Source: Diadema setosum | Taxonomy: Eukaryota; Echinodermata; Echinoidea; Diadematoida; Diadematidae | Direction: 5' to 3' | Assembly: GCF_964275005.1 (NCBI RefSeq) | Contig: NC_092700.1 | Coordinates: forward strand, 17,703,649-17,767,648 | DNA: 64,000 bases | In this document: positions 12,601-25,315 of the stretch, in pieces | Numbering within the stretch: position 1 is the stretch's first letter | How the letters are laid out: each line of letters begins with the position of its first letter | Position numbers and translations under genes: made by a program | Notes under the pieces: model-generated | What the model was told of the DNA's origin: nothing | Database searches by the model: none | Seen by the model: the letters and a program-made list of their open reading frames with translations, nothing else

Positions 12601-15600
12601 ACGCAATACATAAATTGCTCAGTGAAAATCAGATCACAGCCATAGGAAAACTGCACTGTAGGTTAAAGATTATGGCATCTCATCCAAAATTAGTGGCACA
12701 AAATATTGTTTTGACATAGATTAGTGTCACATAAAGAACCTTGAAATTTCTCCTGAGTGCAAGTTTTGAAGAAAATCAGTCCAATGATTAGTGAAAAACT
12801 GTGACTATTGTACTAATAATTGGTATCATGTGCCTTAACACCTAGATATCTATAAACATTGCAGCCTTGTTATCTTTCCATCTACGTTGTAGGTACATTC
12901 TAATACACTTCACAACAAAATGTTACATAATGATCCTCTTTTTCTTCAATGAACACAAAACAGAATCTGTGCGATGTCTACATTGAAACATATAAGACTG
13001 CATTCATATTTGGCTTCTCATGGAAGTCTTTTTTTTTTCAAAAACAAAAATGTTTCAAGCAAAATGTATCAACATCACTTGACAATAGTCACCTGTACAC
13101 AGTAACTTTTATTGATAGAGTACTGTTTGAATTCTATTACGTAATACTCGTATAAGTCTTCAGAGGTTAGCATTTCCCAGGTGTTTAAGGCAGTGAGGTC
13201 ACATAATGAAATTCAAAGTAGGTGAAAATTCCAAGCAGTCCAAGATTGTTATAAATACCCGTATCAGATACCAGAAACCATCCTTTTCAAGTGTGACGGC
13301 AGTGAATTATAAATCTCCAATGTCTAGTGATTGGGAAGACGACGCTACCTCTCAGCCCCCCTCCCCGCGGGGAGATCAGGGCATGGAAGGCCGCCTTGAA
13401 GCTCAGGCCATGGAGATCCGTAAACTTTTCGAGACACTCTCCCACTTCTTGGATAGAGCGGCGCCAGACCACGGCGATGACAAGAGGCATGTGTGCCATG
13501 CCGGCTCGGGCAGGAGAGTTCCTCCTCCCGACGATTTGTCTAGACATGCGAGCCATGTCCGCGGGGACAGGGGCGCTGCCCTGCCCACCGAAGACTTTAG
13601 CGATCTGATCAACCCCATAGGAAGCTCATGGGACGACGGTATTCTCAGCCTCTTTCCAGGCGACCCCGACTGCCTCGCCCTGGGAGGTGACTCAGCTTCT
13701 ACGGTTAATAGTCGTGTCGCTAAGAATTACGACCCGGCTGAATTCGATTCAGACGTCATGCCCACACAACCTAAGTCTGATACCGAGCTGGATTTTGACA
13801 ATGACATATATGACACTAACTCTGATTTTGGCCCGGCCAAATTTGAAAAATTGGCTGATTTGCTAACGAAGGCGGTTACTTTGCCTCCCAAGAAGGAAAG
13901 CCTCGATAAAATCGCCGAGCGCTACCAAACGCCATCAAATGCTCAAGCAGCTTGTACACCTAAAATCGAAAGCGAAATTTGGGCGACTCTCCCCGGCAAA
14001 GCTCGCGGCATTGATGCGAGCTTTCAACGGCTACAACAAAATGTTGTGAAGGGCCTTCTACCTTATGGGGAAATCCTATCTGAGATTTATGGATCATGCA
14101 CGAAAAATCAGCCAGTTGACACTAAGCGAATCAAACAACTCGCCATCAATGGCCTAACACTTCCCGGCTTTGCTTCATACGAACTGAGCATGCACCGTCG
14201 AGCTAGCCTGAGACCTTTTCTCAACCCCAGATACAAAGGCTTGTGCAGCAAATCGACTCCGCTTGATAGTAAGCTGTTCAGGAAAGACCTCCGAGAAACC
14301 TTGGCAAGCGTCGCACAAGCATACAATGTGGGTCAGAAACTATCCACCCAAGCCGGCAAAATGCAACGATCAAAAAGGATGCGAAGCACCCCCTTTCAAC
14401 CCTATGGCTACAAACAACGACCATCTTGGCAGAGCCAGAGGCCCAGCCGTAGATTCCCTCAGCAGTGGCATCGGCTCCCAGTATCGGGCGGTCTCAACAG
14501 TGCCACGCCCACCCCCATCACCCCGGCGCACTCCGACGGATACACGTCGCAACATGGTGCCCGCAGCCTCGGCTTGCTTCCCATCAAAAAACTAGTAAGT
14601 CCAAAACCATTCAAAGCTAGAAATCTCAAGCTTTTCAAAGATGATTGGTCAAAAATATCTTCAGATTCTTGGATATTAGATACAATATCCGGCTACAAAA
14701 TCGATTTCATTTCAACCCCATACCAGCCAATTCCTCCACCACAAAGTTCACATTCTCCCGAGGAGGAGAAGGCAATCGACGAAGAGTCATCTAAGCTTAT
14801 CTCAATGCAAGCTATTAGAGAGATTTCTCATTCCGAGTGCCAATTCATTTCTACTATTTTCACAGTCGCCAAAAAGACTGGCGGTATAAGACCAATCATA
14901 AATTTGAAAAACTTGAACAAGTTTGTGAGATATGAGCATTTCAAAATGGAACAGTTTCATCTGATGAAAGATTTAATTTTGCCTCTGGACTTCTTGACTA
15001 GCATTGATCTTAAGGATGCATATTTTTCAATTCCCATCCACCCTGCTCACCAAGTGTATTTGTCTTTCGAATGGAAAGGGCATCTTTACTGCTTTCAGTG
15101 CCTTCCCTTCAGAGTTCAGCCCCACGGATATTCACTAAGGTTATGAAACCCGTTATTGCCTCAGCAAGGAGTAGAGGCATTAGAACGATTATATATCTAG
15201 ATGATATTCTCATTCTTTCTCGCACTAGAGAAGAGTGCCTCGACAACACTAATTTCATGATCAACCTGTTATCCTCCTTGGGGTTCTCAGTTAACTTTGA
15301 CAAATCCCGTTTAAACCCAAAACACGCCGAGTCCTTCTTGGTTTTCATATTGATTCGCAGCAAATGAAATTCAGCTTGCTTCAAAACAAGATTGACAAAA
15401 TAACTACCCTTGCAAATTCAATCTTGTCTAAAGAAGAGACCATAATTCGGGATTTAGCCAAATTCATTGGCCTTGTCATATCTACGTTTGAGTGCTTCCC
15501 ACAAGGAACATTACACTTTCGTCACCTGGAAACAGAAAAGACAAATGCTCTACGTAATGCAGAAGGTGATTTTGACGCTTTAATTGCGTTATCTAGTCAT

Positions 15601-18600
15601 GCTAAACGAGAAATTCTTTGGTGGCTGTCTTGCAAAGTCGAAGAATTTGCCACCCCATCAACCCTGCCCCTATTAGCATAACAATCTCAACTGATGCTAG
15701 CATGTCCGGATGGGGAGCGGTCCTGAATAATGACAAATCCTTTGCTCAGGGAACCTGGACTGCCAAGGAGGCTTCCCTGCATATTAATGTGCTTGAATTA
15801 CTGGCAATTCAGAACGGTCTTGAGGCCTTGTGCAGCTCATGTACAAACGTACATATTCATATTCAGTCTGACAACACCACAGCTGTTTCATACATAAACA
15901 AAATGGGCGGTAACATACCCGAATTGAATAAATAACAGTCGACATTTGGAATTGGTGTCTAACCTCTAATAACTGGATGTCAGCTTCACATTTAGCAGGT
16001 GTAGACAATTCTGAAGCTGACTGCTTGTCTTGCAGAGACATGAACAAAGAACTACAATTATTACCTTATGTTTTTCATGACATGATCTACAAACTCCATA
16101 CACTCATTGTCCCTGATGTTGACCTCTTTGCGTCTCGCTTCAACAACCAACTCCCTTCCTATGTAACATGGAAGCCTGACTTAAATGCCCTGGCCTCCGA
16201 TGCCTTTTCCATACCTTGGAATGTTTTCACCCCATACATTTTCCCCCCATTCTGTCTCATCCCCAGGGTCCTCCACAAGCTTCAACTGGACCAGGTGGAC
16301 AAAGCACTCCTCATCGCCCCAATATGGCCGGCGCAGCCATGGTTCCCGACACTGCTGGAAATGATAACAGCCCCACCCCTACTACTCCCCGAGAGAAGCC
16401 TCGCCCCACACCCCCACCCACCAACAAATCTTCGGTTAGCCGCCTGGGTGCTCTCCGCCAGCGATGGCAAGCGACAGGCATATTGCAACACGCTGCAAAG
16501 CTCCTTTCATCATCATGGCGAGACAATACCAACAAACAATATGAGGGCGCTTGGAGACAATGGCATCGCTGGTGTTCTGAACAACCTTGTGATCTCTTTA
16601 ACCCATCAATAGAAAATATTGTGAACTTTTCAAGCTATCAGCATAGCTTAAACAAAACCTACTCCACGATTAACTCGTATAGATCTGCTCTCTCATCCAT
16701 ACTACCTAAAATTGAAGGGTACGACATTGGCAAACACCCCCTTGTAATCAGACTTATGAAGGGAGTATTTAACTTCGACCCTCCTAAGCCTAAATACAAC
16801 AAGACTTGGGATGTTGCAATTGTTTTAAATCACTTTGTATCACTTCAGGATAACCATGAACTTTCTCTGCTCGCCTTGAGCCAAAAACTGCTTTCATTGC
16901 TTGCACTCGTCTCGGCCCAGCATTCACAAACGCTGAGGTACCTTGATCTTAACTTCATGACATTATCGGCAGACGAGGCGACGTTTCACGTTAGAGATAC
17001 ATTGTATTCTTAAAACTACTAGTGCTAAGATACAATGTAGGTATTTCTAACCAAGTGATTAAAGTGCCTTCTTTCACATCCAATCCTAAACTCTGCGTGT
17101 TATCAACTCTTCAAGAGTACATCAAACGCACAGAACCTCTCCGACGAGTCAGTTCAGAAAGCAAACTCTTAATTTCTACGAAGCACCCACATAAATCGGT
17201 GACAACAAGCACCTTGGCGCGGTGGCTAAAAGCATCCCTCGCGGCCGCAGGTATTTAAACACTTCTACATTCTCAGCCCATAGCTACCGAAGCGCCGCAA
17301 CTTCTAAAGCTTTCGCACATGGAGTAAGTCTTAACGAAATCATGTCCACAGCTGACTGGATGAACGCTGGTACTTTTCGAACCTTCTATCTTAAGCCAAT
17401 TGACTCCACCTTTAGCTCCACAATTCTCAGTTCTTCTGAGTCAAGGCAGGCACATGTAAATTGTGGTATGTGATATATGTACATGTTTGATGTGAATATC
17501 TGGAGAACGATGTCCTTAATGATAGCAATACGAGTCAGATAAAGCCACAAGATACGTGCATTGGGGTATGCCAACACCTTAACCGTTCACCCGTTTAGCT
17601 TTACTTTGAATTTCATTATGTGACCTCACTGGGAAATGCTAACCTCTTCGACTTATACTTCATTATTACTAATAGAATTCTAATTATACTTAATATTATT
17701 TGTATAATATAGGAATTATCCAGGATAGCAGTAAAAATTATAATTGTACATTGTATGGTAAACAGTTAATGTCATCATTTAAGTGTAAACAAAGGTGTGC
17801 CATACACCAGTCAGCAAATTGATTTTAAACATAATAATCACACAATGGTGGCACACTGTTTAAATGTTCACCCATGGGCAGAATTCTTTGCCATACATGG
17901 GAGTACCACACATTCATGCTTACAATATTACGGAAGATACTAACAAGCAGAACAATGACACAACATTTTTGGCTAATCAAATGGAACACATTTTCTTTTT
18001 TTCAATCTATGCTACCAACAACACTCAGTGCCAACAACAAAACTCCCTGAAACAGATGACTGATAATTTGCAACATACACATTGTACGTGGAAATGTGAT
18101 TTTAAAGGACTCACGACGTAATGAAATTTGTGGTCTCTGAAAACATTTTTGAAAATGATCTGTAGAGATCTCCATTACAGGTTTGGCAAAGTCGCCATGA
18201 CAAGAAGATGAACAAATACAATGTACGCTTTCAGAATACTTCAACTGTAAATCCACATAACGTAACATCTGATGCCTTCTGTTGCTGGAAAAATGTCTAC
18301 ATCTGTTCTAACTGTACAACATCATGTACGAGCTTGAAATGCTACAATTGTAGAGGAATTGAAGTCTTTCATTAATCAGCATTTCTGTGGAATATTTTGT
18401 ATCATCTGTCCTCTCTGACCTATCATCATCCACAAAATAAAGAAAAAAAGGGACAAAAAAAAAATGTTCCCCTTTTATTAGAAGAATATACATATATGTG
18501 CACTCAACAAAACATTAGTTGCATTTTCTGGGTGCACTGTCTCATACACTTTCTTTTTTTTGTTTCCTTCTAATAGTTGATGTCAAATCTTGAAACCATA

Positions 18601-18976
18601 TTGTTCAGAATCGAATGCTTTTAACAACAGCTCTAGATGGTCATGCTACTTTGTACAATGTACAGTATACACCCAGTTGGCACAACTGGCATGGGATACT
18701 CAATCACAAAAAGCTGGCAGCAATACCTGGAAAATGGACAGGAGGGGCAGTGTTGAAAGGCCATGACCTAATTAGGTCTGGAGGCAGAAAAAGACACGAC
18801 CAGTCATATTTTGGGGCCAAGACAAAATTCTTCATTTTTCATGGTGTGATTTGTGACAATCCCCCAACCCCCCCCCCCTCCTCCCCAGCCATTCAAGTCA
18901 TTTCTAAAAAAAAATTTTCTTTCTCATCCACAACCCATTTCCGTGTAAGATCATTGCCACTTTAATATGCTATTAG

Positions 18977-19011
<35 letters not shown>

Positions 19012-22000
19012 TGCATCACTATACACAAACTACAAATGGTGGTCACAACAATCTGCAGCATGGTATGGAGGTTTAGGTACGGTAAAACAAGATATTTTCG
19101 CGGCATGAAATTTTCATGAGTTGCCTCTAACATTCAATGCATATCATATAGTGTAGACAACTGTATACGTACTAATGGTATACGTACTGTATGTACACAC
19201 ACACACACTTATACAAATATATCGTCGCTGGCGCGACAAGACATCGTATATAAAAGTCAAGTGTTCAGGAGAGCCAAAAATCATAGCGGCCAAAGCACTG
19301 CACAGAATGGGAGAGCCTTTCCTTGGACATGCCGTGGTGCTTTTATTTTTGGGGTAAGACAGTTACAGTAGGATTTGGACTACCTAGGACATCACTTGAC
19401 CGATTATTTGACCATTAATAAAAAAAAAAGTCATTTTCATTCACCAAAATTTCAGATACAAGGTCTTGTCAACCCAGCGACGATATGATGTTAAAAATGA
19501 ATCTGAGACAGATCAAGCACTGCTGTTATGTTGACAGCCAAAGACTCAGCGACCAGACTAAAGAGAGTGCAGCCTTGAGATGGCATAACGATCTACATCC
19601 AACCTCACTTCCAGTAAATCGAGTTTGAAGTTTTGCAAATCTACAGCTGTTTTTCTGTTTTCGCACAAAACTTCATATCTTACCCTAGGACCATGGACCA
19701 ACAACACTATCAAATACAGTGCATGAAAATTGATCTCACTTGACCCTTCATTTCGAGAATAATTTGCATTTAATCAAAACATATTGTTTTGCTATCTCAA
19801 CATAACCACAGTATCGCCATTGATATGGCAAAACAATGTAAGTCTCAATTACTAGCATGCATATGATGTATTACAATGTCAATATGCGCATGCTTCTGCA
19901 GTCGCATGCGGCGCGCAGTCTATTACTGCGTAAACATGGAGATGGCAAAACAATGTATCGGTTGCCACGTCCATTGCAAATTGCAAAATTCGCGAGATGT
20001 TATTTTCGCGAACCGACGCCGACGCTAACATAAATGCGCTATTACCCTAGCGCATGGAGACATTTTCGCGTGCTGTTAAATTCGCGATGCAACTGAGATT
20101 CGCGAAATTCGCGAAAATAACAGATAAATACAGTACCTTGTTTTCTGCTTCATGGACAAATTTTGTTGTATACAATGTACACTCTACGTATGGTTTTCTT
20201 TGTAATAAGAGCTCTCACACTGAGAGTACTGCTACTTTTCCTTTTACATTGTATTCCTTTTGGTGCATTATGTTACTTTTTCCTCTGTTTCTCTTCTAGT
20301 TCTTGGCCATGCTTGACATAAATACATTGTATATGATTCATGAAATAAGCATTTAAACAGATCAAGGGAATAGATCCAAATTCAGCAAATTTTTTTTCGT
20401 ACACTGTGTGGGTAATTTCTCTGGTAGGAAGCGTACAGTGAGCTTACATAGAGTGAATTTTAATAAATGCTGATGAAGGTAAGGAGCATGGCAAGTTGAG
20501 CCAAGTGTCTTGATGCTAAAAGGGTTTATAATTGGGAGGGATACCAAGTTTACATTAAAGAGGATGAGGGTTCCTTGTTCCAGTCTTGTAATCTCTGTTG
20601 AGAGGTCTATGTGTTCACTTTTCTTTCCAAGGAAGAGTGATACCCCCAAAGCACTTTTACAAGAACTAATCTGCTGGATTCTTTCAAAAGCAAGCTGGTA
20701 GAAGCAGGGTTTCAGAGGAATTTCACTTTGTGTGCAGGCAGGCATGGCTGCAGGCAGGCATGGCTGCCTGATATTCACAGCAATTTTAACCCGTTGAGGA
20801 CCCTAAATGCGTGGGTCTCATGCAGAATGTGTGAGACTTGGTGGCTCTGATTTATGTAAGGGGGGGGGGGCACTTTCAAAATATTAAAGAAGATAAGATG
20901 ATTCAATGGGTTATGCAGTGAGTCAGGTACAGTGTACATTGCTATGTCAGTGCATCCCAACTCTTGTTTAATAGTATGCATACTGAAGCTGGACAAATTT
21001 GCAGATGTTGTGGGATTTTATATCCCCTTATGCTAGATAAATTTTGCAATAAACACTTTGTACCTACAATACATCTTATGCTAGCCATACATTTGCAATT
21101 TGCGACGATAAAGGAAATGTTCTAATTCCATTCTGATCATATAAAGGTCTGGTTATTTGTCAAGACACCATAATTAACACCAGTGGAGTTTCTTAGGCTG
21201 CAACAAAACATTGTACTTGCTTTGGATTTTCATTGGCTTGTATCTGTGCGACTGTATGGCCATCACGTGTCAATTTCGGGACAGTGTGAAAGAATGAATG
21301 CTTCTATTTCTAAAGCAAATGAACCTGTGACCAAAGTTTTAAAAGTCCTCTCCAAAGTAATATCACATGCAAAAAGGATTATAAAGTGCTTTGCCAAGGG
21401 ACACAAACCACTGTCACTCAAAGGGACTTGCATTAAACAATCTGAGTGGAAATCATACCTGTTGAGTATTTTGTCAGGACAGGTCCGTACTGTGAAGGTC
21501 ATGGCCACGAGAAACATAATGAGCACAAGGAACAGGAACTGGTCCCTGACGTAGACCCTCTCCGCAGCCGGAAACCCCTTCAGGACGTCGCAGTAAAAGA
21601 AGTAGAGGAGGATAGCCCCGAGCGCCATGGTGTACAGCAGGAAGGTATTTAACGTGGGAGGGGGCTTAACGTTTGAAAAGTTCTTTTGGGCGGTCTCTGC
21701 AGGTGACCTCCCCTTGCCGGAGGCTTTGCTCTGCAGCAGCCGAGCACCATCTCCATCCTGAGGCTGATCTGTCACTTTTGCCGCCGGTTCCTCAAACGCT
21801 GCCTTCCCGTTCGGGAACTCGTCCTGCGATTTCGTCTGCTGGACGTCTCCGTTGGCAACTTTGACGGCCGAGCCGTGCAGCGGGTGGTCGTCTGCTGATA
21901 CCTGCTTCCTCGCAGGCTTGGTCGCTTTGCTTTCGCTTGCTTCCTCGTCCTTCCCGCTTTCCTCTTCGTCCATTAAGTTCCGCCTCTCTTCTCCCACTTG

Positions 22001-22237
22001 CAACAACGACTCCACATCCTCGATCACTACCGTGACTTGCTTTCGACGCGCGTACAGGAGCCGGATGCCGAGCACGACGCATGCCACAACCCACAGGATG
22101 AAGAGGGTTGCTTGGGGTATCGTCAGCCTAGTGAGGTCTTCCGCATCCTGTGCCGATGTGAGGTCGCTATCCCTCTTTGTGAAGTCCGGATCGCTGCGGG
22201 TGTGACTGTGCCAGTGACCTTTGAAGAGCACCTCCAT
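9692..22237 (-). CDS. RWA/Cas1p-type O-acetylation membrane protein, three exons
   Basis: Coding exons are 22237-21459, 12486-12359 and 10644-9692 (stop at 9692-9694). All junctions are GT-AG and the phases join exactly (AAC AG|G GAC; TTC G|GA AAC), giving 619 aa. The product is a Golgi-type multi-spanning protein of the Cas1p family, which supplies or transfers acetyl groups for O-acetylation of glycans. One membrane segment lies at about residues 42-63, then a charged Lys/Glu-rich stretch to about 194, then a dense run of membrane helices. Family motifs visible are [53 protein letters not shown] and [15 protein letters not shown]. As I recall the families, these match plant RWA more closely than vertebrate CASD1. 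No SGNH esterase domain is seen. I chose the ATG at 22237 because a strong pyrimidine-rich acceptor at 22305/22304 opens an exon with stops in all three frames before it. If instead an acceptor at 22246 is used, upstream coding exons would be needed and none are visible. Intron 1 contains a DIRS element. Confidence 0.88.
10741..11063. mobile_element. Palindromic MITE family copy A ('ggttttgaaatggct')
   Basis: The inverted centre gggtgggtgatgggaccc-like stem is flanked by aattggttttgaaatgg and ccatttcaaaaccaatt; it ends with accatccctttaa. Two more copies are at about 31347-31742 and 44386-44768. It lies in the last intron of the RWA-like gene. Confidence 0.8.
11436..11610. repeat. Degenerate array of 'acgaaccttnggaataa' words
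   Basis: Several near-copies of acgaacctttggaataac alternate with ttatttcatttttgg. The same words flank the LTR element (25605-25620 and 29599-29630) and recur at 30215-30260. Confidence 0.6.
11872..12265 (-). repeat. Two tRNA-like (SINE) fragments flanking the MITE
   Basis: On the minus strand, about 11872-11925 has tctagtggttagtg then ggttcagggttcac, and about 12210-12265 has taggtgtagtgaatagcg then gggttcatatcc. Both resemble box A / box B pairs of tRNA-derived SINEs. Neither folds convincingly as a true tRNA by eye. Confidence 0.35.
11989..12202. mobile_element. Palindromic 'TTTTCGCG' MITE, copy 2
   Basis: Same ends and TA borders as 6758-6968, in opposite orientation by internal sequence. 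It lies in the intron between the second and third coding exons of the RWA-like gene, between two tRNA-like fragments. Confidence 0.88.
13150..17658 (+). mobile_element. DIRS-order (tyrosine recombinase) retroelement, broken
   Basis: About 4.5 kb, lying inside the first coding intron of the minus-strand RWA-like gene and pointing the opposite way. Inverted terminal repeats lie at 13150-13220 and 17602-17658; they agree almost completely apart from a short extra stretch in the left one. Parts in order: gag-like region (about 13206-14590), reverse transcriptase with a YLDD motif (about 14590-15370), RNase H (about 15660-15940), a linker typical of the order, and tyrosine recombinase (about 16450-17430) with the [11 protein letters not shown] motif. 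It is a fossil with several (about five) interruptions of its reading frames. Full length with well-matched ends suggests moderate age. It is outside the host exons, so splicing should remove it. Confidence 0.88.
17659..21458. other. RWA-like gene intron, part between the DIRS element and the start exon
   Basis: No exon is seen. The stretch contains a long A run at about 18976-19007, a CA run near 19195-19210 and a piece of a 'ttttcgcg' MITE (19973-20135) whose other end may be at about 19077. The remainder is AT-rich and unassigned. Confidence 0.6.
19973..20135. mobile_element. Fragment of a 'TTTTCGCG' MITE
   Basis: Contains gttattttcgcg, gcgaaattcgcgaaaataac and ends aaatacagtac. A possible matching left end (ggtacggtaaaacaagat then attttcgcgg) is at about 19077-19107, which would make a 1.06-kb element. 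Confidence 0.5.
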
Positions 22238-22304
22238 AATTTGAGCTAATGTCACCAAAGATCTACCATGAATGAGTTGTTTGATCACTCCTGCTTGTCA
22301 CCCT
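22235..22304 (-). other. 5' untranslated part of the RWA-like gene's start exon (predicted)
   Basis: On the minus strand a long T-rich tract ends in ACAG just before 22304, a textbook splice acceptor. The 67 nt between it and the ATG at 22237 contain stops in all three frames, so the stretch cannot be read from an upstream coding exon. It holds a short out-of-frame upstream ATG followed quickly by a stop. I read it as the end of the 5' leader. Confidence 0.55.
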
Positions 22305-22542
22305 CTGTAAAAAAAAGAAAGAAAAATAATTAAATTAAAAAATAGACATACACAACAAAAAGCATTTAAAACAAATAAGATATTGAGCATACCTCACTGA
22401 CAATGGCCAGAGCAACAAAAAAAAAAAAAAAAAAAAAAAAAAATCAATTAAATCTGCAAAATTGGTAGGAAAGAAAAAAACATAGTCAGAACAGATCTAT
22501 CTTAAACTTTTGTCATAAAATGTTGATTACATTTACATTATA

Positions 22543-22726
22543 CAGGACTTGGACTCCTGTTATAACGAAGTCCTCGGGACCGGATGTTTTCTTTCGTTAT
22601 ATTGAAATGTCGTTACAACCAAGCAAATAAACAATGAAAATAGATAGAGTGGATAACGTTTCACCCTGAATTTTTACTTCATTGTAACCGGAATTTCATC
22701 GTGTTCGTTATAACGGGAGTGCACTG
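22543..22726. mobile_element. Tc1/pogo-like MITE ('gttataacgaa')
   Basis: Ends CAG..actcctgttataacgaa and ttcgttataacgggagt..CTG are inverted and bordered by TA. The start of another copy (cgcactcccattatagcaaa) is cut by the right edge of the window at 63974. Confidence 0.75.
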
Positions 22727-22974
22727 TAATAGTAACCCTGGCGGGGTCCCATTTCTTAGGGGACTATAATGGCATGGAATGCGCTCCCAATCAGCATCCT
22801 GGCCTCCACATCAATAGAAGCCTTTCAGGGTGCACTCGCATCACTCAACCACTAAATGATGTGGCATTTTTTACTTGCACCTTGTACTAAAAGCACCGTC
22901 TGTCGGCACTGCACGGGACACTCACTATAGATTCTAGTCCCCTCGACGCTACATTCAGAGTGATGGATCCTGTC

Positions 22975-23120
22975 GAGTACCAAAGTAGAAGTAGAAGTAG
23001 CGATTCTTGCTGCAATGGCAAGTGTCATGGTCATGTCAAGAATCCTGATTGGCTGTTGCTACAAGAGGTTGCTATTCTATCAAGAACTGCTATCTTAACA
23101 TCTTTTATGAAATGAGCTCA
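22975..23120. repeat. Diverged relative of the MITE at 56711-56869
   Basis: Shares gattggctgttgc, gaggttg, and tcttttatgaaatg in the same order, but lacks a clear left end. Confidence 0.5.
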
Positions 23121-23859
23121 TTTGTGTGCAGATTGGTATTAAAAACAGATCATTCAAAATCACACTTTATTCTCATTGAATAGTATTCTTTTTCCTGGTG
23201 AGCAACTGCAATCAACTCTACTACATTGTTCAATCTTGTAGTTCAGGTAATTGATACTATACTGTATAGAACACGTCTATAGTGCCCATGGTTATGTCAC
23301 TTCAGAGGCTGGCAATTATGCACACAATACCTCTGCTCTGGCTCATATCTTGTCAAGTGTAAATAAAAACAACAATGAAAAAAAAAAGAAAGAAATGAAA
23401 TGGTGTTGGCTGGGCTCTACACCAACATGTCATTATCAACTTTTCCTGAAAATTTAATCCAAATCTTTAAGTGTTTGAGTTATTTTGCAAGCAGACAACA
23501 AGACGTAAATTTACACAGAGAGACGACAAACCAAACCAACACAACACTGACAAAACATAACCTCCATCTCCATCATCATCGCATGGCAAGGTAAAAATGG
23601 GCAGAGGTTGCCTGCTGCTCATTCCTTGTCACTGACTTGATACTTATATTAGATCGTTCATAGACATAACTTACTTCTTTAAAATTTAGTATGTTATCAT
23701 GGATTAATAGTATGATATTGATACGTACAGCCGAACGACTGTTCAATTGTTCACCACTCCAGCAGGCTCCTCTGCATTTTTATCCTCTCTCCTACTCAAG
23801 GGTGGATAAACACATAAAATATGAATCCAAGACCTGCAGTTCAGTGCTGCTACGACGGA

Positions 23860-24310
23860 CTATGGTACTCAGCGGCGATTCTTTTAGTCCCAATTCTCAA
23901 GAATGGTGGACGACAGCAGGAGTTAGTTCGGAGTGTTCGTGAATCCGCCGGTTCTACTGGTTCGGTTCGACGTGATCAGCGTGCGTCCGCGAAGGTGCGC
24001 ACGGGCCAGGTACCGCGGATTAGTGGTTGTACTGTCGCTAGAGTAGGGACGAGGTGACTAGCTCGGGTTGAGAAAAGGAAGGAAGGAAATACAATTAGAT
24101 CTATATTACTTGGCGGATGTCCTCATAACAGTTAGTACGCGTAGTTATCGGATCTATTCCGCCTGTCTTGACCACACATCGGCGTTAACAGTCAGTGATC
24201 TCTCTACACAGAGTGATCGTGGAGACTTAAAAAAAGACAGAAAGGAAAAGACAAATTCGCTTCCGATCCAGACGTCCACCTTACCGGCCGTTTTTGCTTC
24301 CCAGGATATT
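23860..24310. promoter_or_regulatory. CpG-richer island, possible 5' exon/promoter zone of the RWA-like gene
   Basis: This stretch is clearly richer in C+G and CpG than the AT-rich flanks and lies 1.6-2 kb upstream of the start exon of the minus-strand RWA-like gene. No TATA box or initiator could be fixed. The link to the gene rests on position and composition only. Confidence 0.2.
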
Positions 24311-24358
24311 AACGCCCTCTAACGACGAAATATGTTGCAGGTGCTAAGCTAGCGATCT

Positions 24359-24542
24359 CGGGCAATCCCCCCCCCCCCCCCCCCCCGTGCCCTTCCTCTA
24401 ATGATCTGACCCTAAGAATCCTAATCCTAAACATATTCCTGACGGAAGACCCTAACCCAAACCGTTACCCTAAACCTAACCCTAACCCTAATCTTTACTC
24501 TACCCTTATCACTAACCAGTATTTAGCCGGGGGATAATTGCC
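24359..24542. mobile_element. Second copy of the telomere-like-repeat element
   Basis: Starts gggcaatccccc with a C run, continues with ccctaaccctaa-like repeats, and ends ctaaccagtatttagccggg then ataattgccc, matching 8073-8217. Confidence 0.6.
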
Positions 24543-25106
24543 CTCCGGGCAGTACTGTAATTGCCCCGATGATGCGGTTCCAAGGTTTCCTTGGATGTTG
24601 AATCGATGAATCCAGGGAGGTGAGACACCTCCCTGACTCCGACTTCAGTGCATTATGGATGACGGCCATAAGGGGGGGGGGGGGGGAGAGGAGGCTTCTA
24701 AAGAAGAACAAAAGTACTTGCAGTGGGTTATAGCCTACAATTAGCCAGGTGCTTTACTATGTCAGTGTATTATTGATTATCTTTTATTAGAAAAGCCCCC
24801 AATTAGAAATTCCCCTAAAAAAAGAAAAAAAAAACAGCTCTATAGTACCAAAGCGAATTATTTGGTCTGGGCCTATAAGATAAGATACTCAGTAATACTA
24901 ATAGGCCCATACTATACTACCATCTTTGGTAATACTAGACGTCTACGGATTACTGATCTCTATATAGGGTCCTATATTAGTAACACTAACGTACAGTATG
25001 TCAAACAAAATTACAATCAGATTTTCGCATTGATAACACCTAATATGATTAAATTTTCTAAATGCTGCTTCAAGGTCTTAGAATATAACATTTTAGCTCT
25101 ATTTTG

Positions 25107-25315
25107 CAGAAAACCCCATTCGATTTGGTTAAGCGGTCACAGAAAAATGTGGATTGTTTTAAAGCATGTCATGAGTCTGATTCTTCCAAGTTTAGCACTT
25201 CAATGATCTTGTGTGTAAATACAATAGACAGAACTTGGAGGGAAGAGATTCCCGGCATCCTCTACAAATTCCTCATAATCTTAGACCACTGAAGCAAATC
25301 GAATGGGGTTTTCTG
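25107..25315. mobile_element. 209-bp MITE with perfect 'cagaaaaccccattcgattt' ends
   Basis: The left end cagaaaaccccattcgattt and right end aaatcgaatggggttttctg are exact inverted copies; similarity continues inward (aagcggtc / gaccactg). Confidence 0.85.

Noticed and set aside
21446-22249. Several plus-strand and other-frame ORFs
   Set aside because: They overlap the start exon of the RWA-like gene in other frames and have no splice context or motif.
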